DNA of 64,000 nucleotides from Tritrichomonas musculus (GCA_039105265.1 JAPFFF010000020.1:947001-1011000); one strand, 5' to 3'. Positions 29,149 to 38,825 are shown, counted from the first letter of the stretch. Program-made: numbers and translations. Notes: generated by a model not told the origin, from the letters alone.

Positions 29149-30865
29149 CCCGTTCCGCGCTTTAATTCGAATAGTTCGTTATTTTAGTTTACTTAACGAT
29201 TCTTTTTATTTTTTGTTAACTGGTTATTATCTTTAACGAAAAAAGAAAAACAATAAATTAAAAGAAATCTGATATATTTAACTTTATTTTTTAAAATCGA
29301 TTTTGACATATTATTACATATTTATTTATTGTTTCTTCATATATAAAAAAAATGACAAATTTTATTTGGTCACTTTTTTTCAGTTTCAAACTACACTCCA
29401 TCACGCTTTTAAGCTAATCTTTCTATTCCTTACGCCAGCCATTTTAATTTTTATACCAGATTTGCAAAACTTTTCCTATTTCATTCCAATTTTTCTCAAT
29501 CTTACTAATTCTTGATCTTATCTTTCTTAATGCTGATAACTCTTATACCAGATTTGCAAAAATTGGAATGAAATGCCATTTTTTCTAATTTTTATAGCAA
29601 CATTTCTTAATCTTTCTCAAACATCTGCTCTCTCATCCATTTTTTTCGAAAATTAGGTAAAATATTTGAATCTCAGTTTTTTTTAAGACTTAATTTCAAT
29701 TTTCATATTGAAAAATGATTAAGATATTATTAAAACTCAGAATTTTTCACACTATCTTAAATTCTTGCTTAGAATTTTCAAAAGATTGTGATTTTTCTTC
29801 TCAATTTCGAAGCATGATGACTTTTTCTCACTAAAAATGCTTTAAAATCACCAACAAATTGTTATAAGTTCTTATTATTATCATTTTTCCTTTATTTTAA
29901 TTAATTCAATACTATAAAAATTCAATGCAATACGATAAAAATTCAATGCAATACGATGAAAATTCAATGCGACTTAATCGTTTTTTAAGCTGAAAAAAAC
30001 TTGAAATTAAATCATTGAATTATTCTCCTTTTATCTTCTACAAAGATTAAATATACAATTATTAATATTATTTTTAATGTAATATAGCTTTTTTATCATG
30101 CAAACCTTTTTATTCAAAAAATACTTCATATTATTATTTACTCAGATCAAACAAATTAAACAATATCCAATCATTTCTCAGCTTATTAATTTTTGCCAAT
30201 AGTCTAATTTCTGTCCAACATCAATCTAATAGCAAATAATTTCATTTAACATTCATCAAAAAACAAAAAAGTTTTAAAACATGGATAAATTAATTTTTAC
30301 AATACGATTAATAACAAAAACGTCGAGAATTATCTCCTATGCCTTATAGTTTTTTCAGAATTTTTTCAATATTATACTATTTTACAACTTTTTGCTTGAG
30401 AATGCATTTTTGAACCCAATATTTATATTTATTATTGAAAAAATCTTTTATATATGAACCGAAAGTTCCCAAATATACTAATGGTATCGAGATCTGATCA
30501 TCAATATTTGAATGGAAAAAAATTCAACCTTTATTGAGTATCAATATAAATAATTATTTTATCAACGATGAATAATCCATTGGAAAATTTCAAATATCAT
30601 TTATTCTTTGACATAATATTAAAGCATTAAAATTTCTACCATCTCCTTTTTTCTTTATATTTTAAATATTTAAATACTTGAAACTATAGCTAATATATAT
30701 TATGTTTAATAATGAAAATATTTATTTGTTCCTGGGATATAAAAGATTTAAACTTTTTATACGTTTTTTCCATTCAATTTTTTCTCAGAAATGCTTTCAA
30801 TTTTTTATACGTTAAAAAAGCATTCAAAAAAATAACGAACTATTCGAATTAAAGCGCGGAACGGG
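29149..30865. mobile_element. TA-site inverted-repeat element nested in Maverick Z
   Basis: 1,717 bp with perfect 37-bp inverted ends (29,149-29,185 and 30,829-30,865) starting CCCGTTCCGCGCTTTAATTC, flanked by TA at 29,147-29,148 and 30,866-30,867. TA duplication points to Tc1/mariner-type insertion; family unproven. No ORF above 70 residues, so non-autonomous or decayed inside. It interrupts a leader that is present uninterrupted at 31,413 and 32,027, which gives a paralogous empty site. Perfect ends imply a recent insertion. Confidence 0.75.
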
Positions 30866-30928
30866 TATCACATGTCTAAAAATAAATTTAATTTTATTTT
30901 ATTTTAATTTTTTATCTAATATAAAAAT

Positions 30929-31411
30929 ATGACTAAATCAATTGTTGATGACAAAATGAATAAATTATATAAACAAATTAATAAATATTATAAAACAATA
31001 AATCGTAAAATGTTAAAACAAATTGTAAAGCGTACTGATGAAATAACAGATTTATATTATGAATACGTAAATCCTGATATGAATGATAAAGAGAAGCGAC
31101 AAAATGAAAATGCATTATTGACCAAAAGAATTTTAAATAATGAAAAGTGTAACGAAGTTTGTACATTTAACGGTGTTTTAACTTTCATTTGCGGAATTTA
31201 TCATTTTCTTTATGCTTACGACAACGAACCGAATAAATTATTCCATCATTGTAATATTTGGGATTTCATGCATTGCACACTTCATGAATTCGATATGGAA
31301 AAGAAATTTATGTTTCTATTTAATGATGAAAATATACCCGAAACGGTTGAAAGATTTTTAAATATTGACGATTATGAAATAATAGAATTATTAAAATTAA
31401 ATTTTAATTGA
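30929..31411 (+). CDS. Unrecognised 160-residue Maverick protein
   Basis: Not recognised. Highly charged, helical, with a Lys/Tyr-rich N-terminus (NKLYKQINKYYKTINRK) and a Cys/His-containing middle (KCNEVCTFNGVLTFICGIYHF, then HHCNIWDFMHCTLHEF) that could bind metal. It is the first gene of the left arm; its leader starts right at the nested element's edge (TCACATGTCT) and ends TTTTTATCTAATATAAAAAT before the ATG. Confidence 0.6.
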   Translation: MTKSIVDDKMNKLYKQINKYYKTINRKMLKQIVKRTDEITDLYYEYVNPDMNDKEKRQNENALLTKRILNNEKCNEVCTFNGVLTFICGIYHFLYAYDNEPNKLFHHCNIWDFMHCTLHEFDMEKKFMFLFNDENIPETVERFLNIDDYEIIELLKLNFN

Positions 31412-31412
31412 A

Positions 31413-31485
31413 TAATTATTTTTATATAACATGTCTCAAAAATAAATTTAATTAATTTTTATTTTTTTATTACTAAGAAATAACG
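31413..31485 (+). promoter_or_regulatory. Leader repeat L2 (shared 5' region)
   Basis: ATTATTTTTATATAACATGTCTCAAAAATAAATTTAATT-type leader, nearly identical to 32,027-32,109 and to the sequence right of the nested element (30,868-30,928). A leader conserved before three successive genes is best explained as a promoter/5' untranslated region duplicated with them. Only the shared word is seen; function inferred. Confidence 0.55.
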
Positions 31486-31932
31486 ATGCCTAACGAAATA
31501 TTCACAAAAATGACTTTCGATTCTGTCGAAATTGCTGATTTTGTGTATAGATTCTTTGTAGATGATTTGACTGATGAAGAAGAGATGAAATATCGCATAT
31601 TTAAATGTTATGAGGATGATGATTATGAGGCGTATATTAAAAATGATAATGATGATAGGGATGAATACATTAAGGATCTGGTTTATAAATTATTGTCTCA
31701 TTATGAGATGTATTTTCGCGGTTTTGATGATTTCGGTTATCCTGTCAAAATATATCAAAAAGATAATTATATTTTGTTTTGTACTGGTTGGCATCCTTTA
31801 TTTGAAATAGCTGAATATATCAATAAATTATTCAATGTGCATGTCATTGCAGAAATTGATGAAAAACTTAGTGAATCATGTGATGACGTAATAAGACGTG
31901 TAGAATATAATATTCAAAATATGAGTAAGTGA
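31486..31932 (+). CDS. Unrecognised acidic 148-residue Maverick protein
   Basis: Acidic (runs such as CYEDDDYEAYIKNDNDDRDEY). The C-terminal part, with YPVKIYQKD, FCTGWHPLFEIAEYINKLF and VHVIAEIDEK, faintly resembles the ferredoxin-like Api92/DUF1281 fold, where a strand with W-x-P is followed by a helix and a strand; this is a weak guess. Acidic small proteins can be DNA mimics, but nothing here proves that. Preceded by the same leader repeat as its neighbours, so probably co-regulated with them. Confidence 0.55.
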   Translation: MPNEIFTKMTFDSVEIADFVYRFFVDDLTDEEEMKYRIFKCYEDDDYEAYIKNDNDDRDEYIKDLVYKLLSHYEMYFRGFDDFGYPVKIYQKDNYILFCTGWHPLFEIAEYINKLFNVHVIAEIDEKLSESCDDVIRRVEYNIQNMSK

Positions 31933-31950
31933 GTTAAAAATTATTTTCAT

Positions 31951-32024
31951 CGTATGTAAAAATCCTGATTTTAATAAATTTCATCCTCAAATCTCAAAAG
32001 TAAAAATTGAAAACATAAATTTTA
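31951..32024 (+). repeat. Third, deletion-bearing copy of the Maverick terminal repeat
   Basis: Contains CGTATGTA, AATCCTGATTTT and then ATAAATTTCATCCTCAAATC through GAAAACATAAATTTT in terminal-repeat order, with the intervening parts missing. Same orientation as the left terminal repeat. It lies between two genes directly before leader copy L3. Confidence 0.75.
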
Positions 32025-32026
32025 AT

Positions 32027-32109
32027 TGAATAATTATTTTTATATCACATGTCTCAAAAATTAATCTAATTAATTTTTTATTTTTTAATTTTTTATCTAA
32101 TATAAAAAT
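32027..32109 (+). promoter_or_regulatory. Leader repeat L3 of the polymerase gene
   Basis: Copy of the shared leader with TATATCACATGTCTCAAAAA, then TTTTTTATCTAATATAAAAAT immediately before the polymerase ATG. The TTTTTATC-box recurs before other genes of the element (30,929; 37,640; 43,272). Confidence 0.55.
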
Positions 32110-35100
32110 ATGTCGTTAGATAACACGCCAACAAATAAATTAATCGAGTTATCAAATTTATTATATAATGAAAATTTAACAATTAATGATTGGAAAAATG
32201 AATTTGATAATGAAAATGATTTACGTGAAAATTTAATTGAAATGTTAGTTTCAGATATTTTAAATAAAGGATATGATGGAGAAAATAATTATAATTCCAT
32301 GTATTGGTTCGTGAAAGGTTTAAATATTCCATCACCGAAACCACTTAAACGTTACATAGATTCAGATGATTATTTATTCAAAAATTTAAATAAATACAAA
32401 ATTCAAGATTCACTTGATGATTTCAACCGTCAACGTTTACATGAAAAATTCAACCGTGATTTACATAAAAAAGATTCTTCATTTCTTGATGAATTAATGA
32501 AGCATTCAAAAGATATTCGTGAATTTTGGAGAAGTGATTTATTATATAATTCACCACCAGCTGATGCATTAAATGATGAGGAATTTTTCCCTGAAGAAAA
32601 ACCAAAAGATATTAATTTACGTAATATTAAATCATTTAAAGAATGGCAAAAATTAGATGACGAACAACAAACATTAGTGGATGATATGATGAAATCATTA
32701 TATAAAACACCTACTAATTGGGAAATTAATTTTGAACTTTTAAACAATAAAGGCAAAAAATTAATGTTTCCATTACTTAAAAATTTCTTTCAGGAATACA
32801 TCGACCCATTACCAATGGATAAATACAAAATAGAATTTAAAGTTAAAGGTCAATGGCATTCTAAACCATTAACACCTGAAGTTTATAATAAATTAATGGA
32901 AAATTTCACTGAAGAACATTTTATATTCGACCTTGACGAAATACCGGCAGAATTTACGGGATTCATTAGTGGCGACAATGCAGATTTACCTGATTGGTCA
33001 TTATTTTCATCATTAAGATTTTCAAAATATTTACATAAAGATAGGATCCGTAAAGACGTTGGTGGTTCATTCTTTAACTATATAGCTAATGATAAAGTAC
33101 CTAAAAAAGTTATTGAGTATTTAAAACGTCTACAAATATTTGATTCATTAGTGGATGAAAAAGTAACTGTTCTTGAAGAAGCAAAAGAATTCACTCGGAG
33201 TTATTATGATAATTTAACTGAGGATTTAGAATATGAAACCATTGAAATTCCAGCAAAAATTACCAAAACAACTAAACAACGTGAAGAATTAAATGACTGC
33301 TGCTTCGTTTATGCTCTCAAACAAACTGGCTTTTATTCAGATGATATTTTAAATCAAATACGATTAAGAATTAATAATAGGTATTTATCACAAGGTTCAA
33401 TTGAAAAAATATGTCAAGAGTTTAAGATACATATTAAGTTAACATTCATTAATGAAAATGCTAAATGTAAAAAACAAACTGTTAGATCAGGTAAAAATAA
33501 ATCATATAAATCATATTTGGGAGTCAAAGATGCTGAACCTCAACGAACTCATACATTTAACGTTTATGAAAACCATTATTTCATAGAAGAAAAAACACCA
33601 TTTAGTAATTATTACATCAAAAATCTTCATAAAGATCTTGATGATGACAAATATGATAAAGAATATTATCACAACCGCTGGATAAATGCAAGAACTTATA
33701 TTTCATCATCAAATTTAGTCCGTGAATTAATGAAGCAAGGATATTTTAATCCAATCACTTATGGACAATATCGAATATTAAAAACTGTTTTCTATCATGA
33801 ATTTGATAAAGATTTAACAAATATTAATTTAGAATATGAACCTGAATATTGCACAAAATTAATAGCTCCAAAAATTGTTAAAGAAAGCGAAAACAAAACA
33901 GACCCTACTTATTGGTACGCTGACTTTGAAGCTGACGTTTCAGGTAATATTCATAAACCATTTATGTGTGTTCTTCAATCACAAAATGGAAATATTAATG
34001 AATGCTTTAAAGGTGAAACATGTAATAAACAATTTCTTGATTTCTTACCTGATCATGCAGTCGTTTATTTCCACAATTTAGCATATGATTTTAGGATGTT
34101 TGCATCATTAGTTAATATCAAAAATACTATAATTAAAGGAACAAAATTAATGAAAGCAAATGTTGAATATAACGATAAAAAGATTTTCTTTAAAGATTCA
34201 TTGCCAATGTTGAATTGTAAACTTTCACAATTACCTTCTATGTTTAATTTGGGCATTAATGTTCAAAAAGAAATTTTCCCATACAAATATTACACACTTG
34301 ATAGATTAAATACCAACAAAGGAGTAATTAATGATGCAGGCTTAAATGAAGATCAAAAATGGACAACAGATGATTATGAATTATTTAAATCAAATATTGA
34401 TAAAATCCCTAAATGTAGAATTGATGAAAACCATTTCGACATGTGGTCATATGCAGAATTTTATTGTAAACAAGATGTAAACATCCTTAGACTTGGATTT
34501 AATGAATTCAGAAATGGATTTATTAAAGATTTCAGTATTGACCCATTTAATTTCATTTCCATTTCTTCACTCGCTAATGAAGTATTTAATCAACGTGTTT
34601 ATTATCCTAATGGTAACCTTTATAAATTAGGTGGTCATGTTCGTAAGTTTTGCTCAAAAGCTGTTTATGGAGGACGTTGCATGACTGCATACAATAAAAA
34701 ATGGCATATATCAAAGCTACTTTGTGATTTCGACGCTGTTTCATTATATCCTTCAGCAATGGCACGTTTATATACCGTTGAAGGTAGACCTGAAGTTATC
34801 AAACCTGAACAATTAAACCTTAAATTCCTTTCAAAACAAGGTGCTTACATTGTCGAAATCAAAATTACTAAAGTTAATAAACATTATCCTTTCCCACTCA
34901 TTGTTCGTAAAGTAAACGGATTAAATCTTAATGACGATAACTTAAAAGAAGGTGAAACATTAAATATAATTGTTGAGAATATATCATTAGAAGACCTAAT
35001 CGAATTTCAAAAAATAGAGTTTGAATTCATCCGTGGTTATTATTGGGCAGGCAAACGTGATTATACAATCCAAAAAGAAATTAAGAAAATATTTAATAAA

Positions 35101-35907
35101 AGACTTGAATATAAGAAGCAACATAACCCACTACAACAATTATATAAATTAATTATGAATTCATGCTATGGTAAAACTATTGAGAAACCAGTTGATAAAG
35201 ATATTAAATATATGAATGAAGACGATTTTGAGAAATATTGGATCAAAAACTATAATAAAATTATTGAAGACACATTAATTGAGGGTAAAAAGACACCATT
35301 ACATGCTGTAAAAGTAATTAAACAAATTGAAAACCATTTTAACTTTTCACTTCTTGGTATTCAAGTTCTTTCTATGTCAAAACGAATTATGAATGAAGTA
35401 ATGTGTTTAGCTTATGATTTAGGATGCCACATTTATTACCAAGATACTGATTCAATGCATATTGAAGTTGATGATTTACCACGACTTGTTAATGGTTTTA
35501 AAGAAAAATATAATCGTGAATTAATTGGTTCTAATTTGGGTCAATTTCACAGTGACTTTCCAACCATTAATGGACATGATGAAATGCCAAAATCTATTGA
35601 GTCATATTTTCTAATGAAGAAAATGTACATTGACAAATTGCAAGATTCAACGGGAGAAATTGATTATATGATCCGAGGAAAAGGTTTAACACAAAACTCA
35701 ATTAAATATGCTTACAAAGAATTCAACAATGACCCAATGAAGTTATATAAATTCATATATAATGGAAACACACAAACGTTTGATTTAACGAAAGGACAAC
35801 CATGCTTTTCAATGAACAAAAATATGACTGTATCAACTTTAAAGAAATTTGAACGTAAAATAAAAACAACTTATGAAGAAGGAAACATTGAAAATTATTT
35901 TAAATAG
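32110..35907 (+). CDS. Maverick protein-primed family B DNA polymerase
   Basis: 1265 residues. Exonuclease: Exo I ADFEAD (DFE at 605-607), Exo II HNLAYDF (655-661), Exo III YCKQDV (785-790). Polymerase: motif A DFDAVSLYPS (873-882), motif B KLIMNSCYG (1013-1021), motif C YQDTDS (1110-1115). All the metal-binding residues expected for family B are there. About 370 residues upstream of the exonuclease hold a possible papain/OTU-like protease region: DCCFVYAL (Cys 397/398) and ENHYFIEE (His 489). The N-terminus matches the polymerase of fragment Y (YNSMYWFVKGLN). Length fits Polinton pPolB. Its stop overlaps the stop region of the convergent integrase by 8 bases. Confidence 0.95.
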   Translation: MSLDNTPTNKLIELSNLLYNENLTINDWKNEFDNENDLRENLIEMLVSDILNKGYDGENNYNSMYWFVKGLNIPSPKPLKRYIDSDDYLFKNLNKYKIQDSLDDFNRQRLHEKFNRDLHKKDSSFLDELMKHSKDIREFWRSDLLYNSPPADALNDEEFFPEEKPKDINLRNIKSFKEWQKLDDEQQTLVDDMMKSLYKTPTNWEINFELLNNKGKKLMFPLLKNFFQEYIDPLPMDKYKIEFKVKGQWHSKPLTPEVYNKLMENFTEEHFIFDLDEIPAEFTGFISGDNADLPDWSLFSSLRFSKYLHKDRIRKDVGGSFFNYIANDKVPKKVIEYLKRLQIFDSLVDEKVTVLEEAKEFTRSYYDNLTEDLEYETIEIPAKITKTTKQREELNDCCFVYALKQTGFYSDDILNQIRLRINNRYLSQGSIEKICQEFKIHIKLTFINENAKCKKQTVRSGKNKSYKSYLGVKDAEPQRTHTFNVYENHYFIEEKTPFSNYYIKNLHKDLDDDKYDKEYYHNRWINARTYISSSNLVRELMKQGYFNPITYGQYRILKTVFYHEFDKDLTNINLEYEPEYCTKLIAPKIVKESENKTDPTYWYADFEADVSGNIHKPFMCVLQSQNGNINECFKGETCNKQFLDFLPDHAVVYFHNLAYDFRMFASLVNIKNTIIKGTKLMKANVEYNDKKIFFKDSLPMLNCKLSQLPSMFNLGINVQKEIFPYKYYTLDRLNTNKGVINDAGLNEDQKWTTDDYELFKSNIDKIPKCRIDENHFDMWSYAEFYCKQDVNILRLGFNEFRNGFIKDFSIDPFNFISISSLANEVFNQRVYYPNGNLYKLGGHVRKFCSKAVYGGRCMTAYNKKWHISKLLCDFDAVSLYPSAMARLYTVEGRPEVIKPEQLNLKFLSKQGAYIVEIKITKVNKHYPFPLIVRKVNGLNLNDDNLKEGETLNIIVENISLEDLIEFQKIEFEFIRGYYWAGKRDYTIQKEIKKIFNKRLEYKKQHNPLQQLYKLIMNSCYGKTIEKPVDKDIKYMNEDDFEKYWIKNYNKIIEDTLIEGKKTPLHAVKVIKQIENHFNFSLLGIQVLSMSKRIMNEVMCLAYDLGCHIYYQDTDSMHIEVDDLPRLVNGFKEKYNRELIGSNLGQFHSDFPTINGHDEMPKSIESYFLMKKMYIDKLQDSTGEIDYMIRGKGLTQNSIKYAYKEFNNDPMKLYKFIYNGNTQTFDLTKGQPCFSMNKNMTVSTLKKFERKIKTTYEEGNIENYFK

Positions 35908-37534
35908 GATCTAATAAATATCTTGGTAATAATTGAGTTTCATTTTCACCATTAAGTTTTCCTTCAACTTCATATAATCCATTCTTTTTACCAATAACTT
36001 TAAACTCTCCTGGTCTTATCAACGACCTTCTTTTCATTTTATTGTCAGTCATATTATAAACTTTAACATTTACGCCATCATTAATATTAAATTCAACGTT
36101 ATTTTTAATTTCCCAATTAGCTTGTAATATTCTCCTCACAATGTAATTTTCAAGTTCTGGGTCATCATTTACCATTTTTGGTGTTACACTAAATCCTGCC
36201 CATTTACTTAATCCTCTATGTGGTGCATTATTGTATTGATTTACGATTTCATCCATTACTTCAGGAGTTATTACACCAATATTCATACTATACGTCATAT
36301 CTCTAATGGTTCTAATTACTCTATCAACAATTCCTAAACTTGAATGTAAAGGTTCTGTTTTCTTTGCTTTCTTCTGTTCATATTTCATAAAATCAGGATA
36401 AGCGCCTTTAGGTTGTCTTTCAACAGGTGAAAAGCTTATATTATGAGTTTCATAAAACATTTTTGACTCATCAGATTTAAATGCACCTTCACCATCACCG
36501 ATTAAATGTTCCACCTTCATTCCTTTATCAATTATTTTTTGTAATGCTCGTAAATATGACATTGTCGCTTTTAATTTATCTTTACTAAATTCTGTTTTTG
36601 AAAGCATCACATTCAAAATTTGTGCATATAAATATTTAGTGTTCACATTAATTGCAATTAAATATTTTAACGGTTGTTTTTTCTTAATATATAGTTCCAT
36701 TAAATCAATCATCCATGTGTTTCTTTCTGCAACTCTATGTAATTGAAAACGTTTGATATTTTCTTTTAACGGAAATGATGAAGTAATTTTTCCTTTTTCT
36801 TCTTTCAGTTCTGGATTAAGTAATTTTAAAGCTTTAATTTTATCTTTACCTTTAAATCCAAATAATCCCGTTAATGCTACATTTGGTATTTCTATCGTTG
36901 CCCCTGGTTGTTGAAAATATTTATCCTGATATTCTTTATACCATGATTCTAAAGATTTTTTACCTCTCTTCTTCCATCCTGCTGTCAACTTTTCAAAATC
37001 CTCAAATGTTAAAAGTTCATTATCTCCATTATGAAAAATTACGTATTCATTCAATCTTTCCTTAAATGATTTCTCCTTAGGTTTTTTGGGTTTTTCTTTC
37101 TTTGGGTGTGCTTCATCCCATGCTTTCTTATACTCCAAATATATTTTCTGTTTGTCTTCTTCGAGTAATGGTCGAAATGATTTTAAATCATATGCCGCTT
37201 TTTTACCTGTTTCATTTTGGTTTTTATATACTTTACTCATTAAATCCTCTCTTGCTATTCTCACTGCTTCTTCATAATCTGCCATTCGTTCATGTTCCTT
37301 TTCTACTTTACGTCTATGTTCTTCATCCTTTACTATATCACGAATGGTTAAGTAATGAATTATATAGAAATTGTTTATATGTTGAGCTGGAATTTTCACT
37401 TTCAAATATTTTTCACAATAATGATTTATATAATATTTCACTTGTTCTTCAAATCTATTCGGTTCATACTTTTCTATCTTACTTGTCACATATGAAATTA
37501 TCCCATCTGTGTTATTAAATAATGTTTCAGTCAT
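35900..37534 (-). CDS. Maverick Z integrase (rve family)
   Basis: 544 residues. Long basic N-terminal extension (residues 1-270, many KEEEHR-like helices and PKKEKPKKPKEK), then the rve core: WMIDLMELY (~277), HLIGDGEGAF (~345), LGIVDRVIRTIRDM (~405-418) and NNAPHRGLSKWAG, and an SH3-like tail (VNVKVYNMTDNKMKRRSL, GEFKVIGKKNGLYEV). The tail layout equals that of the integrases at 0.6 and 9.7 kb but sequence identity is low, so Z is a separate lineage. Convergent with the polymerase; divergent from the small gene at 37,640, with a 105-bp AT-rich shared upstream region. Confidence 0.92.
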   Translation of the reverse strand: MTETLFNNTDGIISYVTSKIEKYEPNRFEEQVKYYINHYCEKYLKVKIPAQHINNFYIIHYLTIRDIVKDEEHRRKVEKEHERMADYEEAVRIAREDLMSKVYKNQNETGKKAAYDLKSFRPLLEEDKQKIYLEYKKAWDEAHPKKEKPKKPKEKSFKERLNEYVIFHNGDNELLTFEDFEKLTAGWKKRGKKSLESWYKEYQDKYFQQPGATIEIPNVALTGLFGFKGKDKIKALKLLNPELKEEKGKITSSFPLKENIKRFQLHRVAERNTWMIDLMELYIKKKQPLKYLIAINVNTKYLYAQILNVMLSKTEFSKDKLKATMSYLRALQKIIDKGMKVEHLIGDGEGAFKSDESKMFYETHNISFSPVERQPKGAYPDFMKYEQKKAKKTEPLHSSLGIVDRVIRTIRDMTYSMNIGVITPEVMDEIVNQYNNAPHRGLSKWAGFSVTPKMVNDDPELENYIVRRILQANWEIKNNVEFNINDGVNVKVYNMTDNKMKRRSLIRPGEFKVIGKKNGLYEVEGKLNGENETQLLPRYLLDPI

Positions 37535-37639
37535 GATTTAAATTAAATTAAATTAAAGATATTTGATGATTTCATGAATGTTAAAATAATTATTTAGTTT
37601 ATTTTTCATAAATTAAATTTTTTATCACATAATAAAAAT

Positions 37640-37870
37640 ATGTCTCAAACCTTACCACCCCTTAAACAACGTCATGAACGTAAAACATTTGCTACTCCAA
37701 CGTTGAAACTCATAAATTCACGCCTTCAATATTATAGAAAAGTATTAAGTCAACCTGAACCAACAACGGAGAAAGGAAAACTTAGTCGTGCAAGAATTCA
37801 AAATAAATATGATCAGTGCATGAAAGTGAGACAATTATTAAACAGAGCCGTTAAGAACCTTTATCTTTAA
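37640..37870 (+). CDS. Small basic Maverick protein
   Basis: 76 residues, net positive (RHERKTF, KLINSRLQYYRKV, KGKLSRARIQNKY). No known motif; a DNA-binding or core role is possible by charge alone. Leader TTTTTTATCACATAATAAAAAT directly before ATG matches the element's recurrent TTTTTATC-box. Its 3' end overlaps by 20 bases the 3' end of the convergent gene at 37,851. Confidence 0.6.
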   Translation: MSQTLPPLKQRHERKTFATPTLKLINSRLQYYRKVLSQPEPTTEKGKLSRARIQNKYDQCMKVRQLLNRAVKNLYL

Positions 37871-38078
37871 CATAGAACCCATCACTACCGAAATACTCCA
37901 ACGCTGGATTATTTGAATTATCAAATTTAGGTAATATTTTTGCAACATTACCAACAACAGGTAACTTTTCCATTATTGATTTTGTTTTATTCCATCCAAA
38001 TTTGAAACCATCAGCGAAATCTTTAGCTGCTTCTTTAACTTTCCCCGCTAACTTTTTAAACCAACTACCAAAAGCCAT
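37851..38078 (-). CDS. Small amphipathic protein, MAFGSWFK family member 1
   Basis: 75 residues. Begins MAFGSWFKKLAGKVKEAAKD, an amphipathic helix with Lys on one face, then GFKFGWNKTKSIMEKLPVVG. The first eight residues are the same as those of the protein at 45,789-46,109, so the two are paralogues or share a functional peptide. The helix recalls the membrane-lytic helix of adenovirus protein VI; that is analogy only. Confidence 0.6.
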   Translation of the reverse strand: MAFGSWFKKLAGKVKEAAKDFADGFKFGWNKTKSIMEKLPVVGNVAKILPKFDNSNNPALEYFGSDGFYVKDKGS

Positions 38079-38132
38079 TTTTTTAATATTAAATTAAAAA
38101 TTATGATTTAATATTTTTATTTAAAACTAAAT

Positions 38133-38825
38133 ATGACATTAAAACAAGCAAGAATATTAAGTAGTGAAACCGATAATACTATTAAGCAAGAACAAAACAC
38201 AAATGTTAACATTAACATTAAACCATCAACTAAACCACTACCTCAAACAGTTCCACTTTATCCAAATGTTCCACCATTAAATCCAAACGTAAATTTTACT
38301 CAAGCGAACCAACCTATGGATACGTCAACGGAGGATCTTCGATCCGCGACCTACGGTCTTGGTCAAACTTTATATATTCCGACGACGGAGGATTTGAACT
38401 ATCAATCTCAACCTCCAACAAACAGCAAGGCTTTCAGCCAGGACGAAGTCCATTTCCCATTAACTCGAGACAGAGGTATTGCAGATTTAGGAAATGAAAT
38501 TGAGGATTTGGAAAAGAAAAATCAATTTTTACAAATGTTAGTTGAAATGTATGAATCAAATCCGTTAAAAATAAATGCTTACGTTGTTTGTGAAAGCAAG
38601 TTATTAATGAACATGATAAAGTTATTAACCGATTGTGAAAAAGTTGATTTAGTACTTAATGAGGATATTGGATGTTCTGGATGTACGGCTAAATCAAACA
38701 AAATCATTTATGTTTCAAAAATATTGGTTACTAAAGATGGTAAAACTAGTGATTTAAAATATGATTACAATAACATTTATAGTGAATTTGTTAAATATGG
38801 AATTAGTTTGAAAATGGTATGTTAA
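38133..38825 (+). CDS. Unrecognised 230-residue Maverick protein
   Basis: N-terminal half is low-complexity, Asn/Pro/Thr-rich and probably disordered (VPLYPNVPPLNPNVNF); a short coiled coil follows (IEDLEKKNQFLQMLVEMYES, ~125-145), then a compact domain with CGCSGC-like Cys residues (EDIGCSGCTAK). Two GC-rich double hairpins lie in-frame inside the disordered part (38,333-38,358 and 38,429-38,451). Convergent with the fibre-like gene, 34 bp apart. Confidence 0.6.
   Translation: MTLKQARILSSETDNTIKQEQNTNVNINIKPSTKPLPQTVPLYPNVPPLNPNVNFTQANQPMDTSTEDLRSATYGLGQTLYIPTTEDLNYQSQPPTNSKAFSQDEVHFPLTRDRGIADLGNEIEDLEKKNQFLQMLVEMYESNPLKINAYVVCESKLLMNMIKLLTDCEKVDLVLNEDIGCSGCTAKSNKIIYVSKILVTKDGKTSDLKYDYNNIYSEFVKYGISLKMVC
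38333..38358 (+). repeat. Double hairpin DH1
   Basis: GGATC-TTC-GATCC, 2 bases, GACC-TAC-GGTC. In-frame inside the 230-residue gene (encodes DLRSATYG). All stems pair perfectly. A further lone stem-loop, TCCG-ACGA-CGGA, is at 38,378-38,389. Confidence 0.75.
38429..38451 (+). repeat. Double hairpin DH2
   Basis: GGCT-TTC-AGCC, 1 base, GGAC-GAA-GTCC. In-frame in the same gene. Its second stem (GGAC/GTCC) is shared with DH8 and DH10 although the loops differ. Confidence 0.8.

Noticed and set aside
29303-29515. 70-residue ORF in the nested element as a transposase
   Set aside because: Phe/Tyr/Ile-rich AT noise without catalytic motifs.
37102-37518. 138-residue plus-strand ORF
   Set aside because: Antisense of the charged integrase N-terminus.
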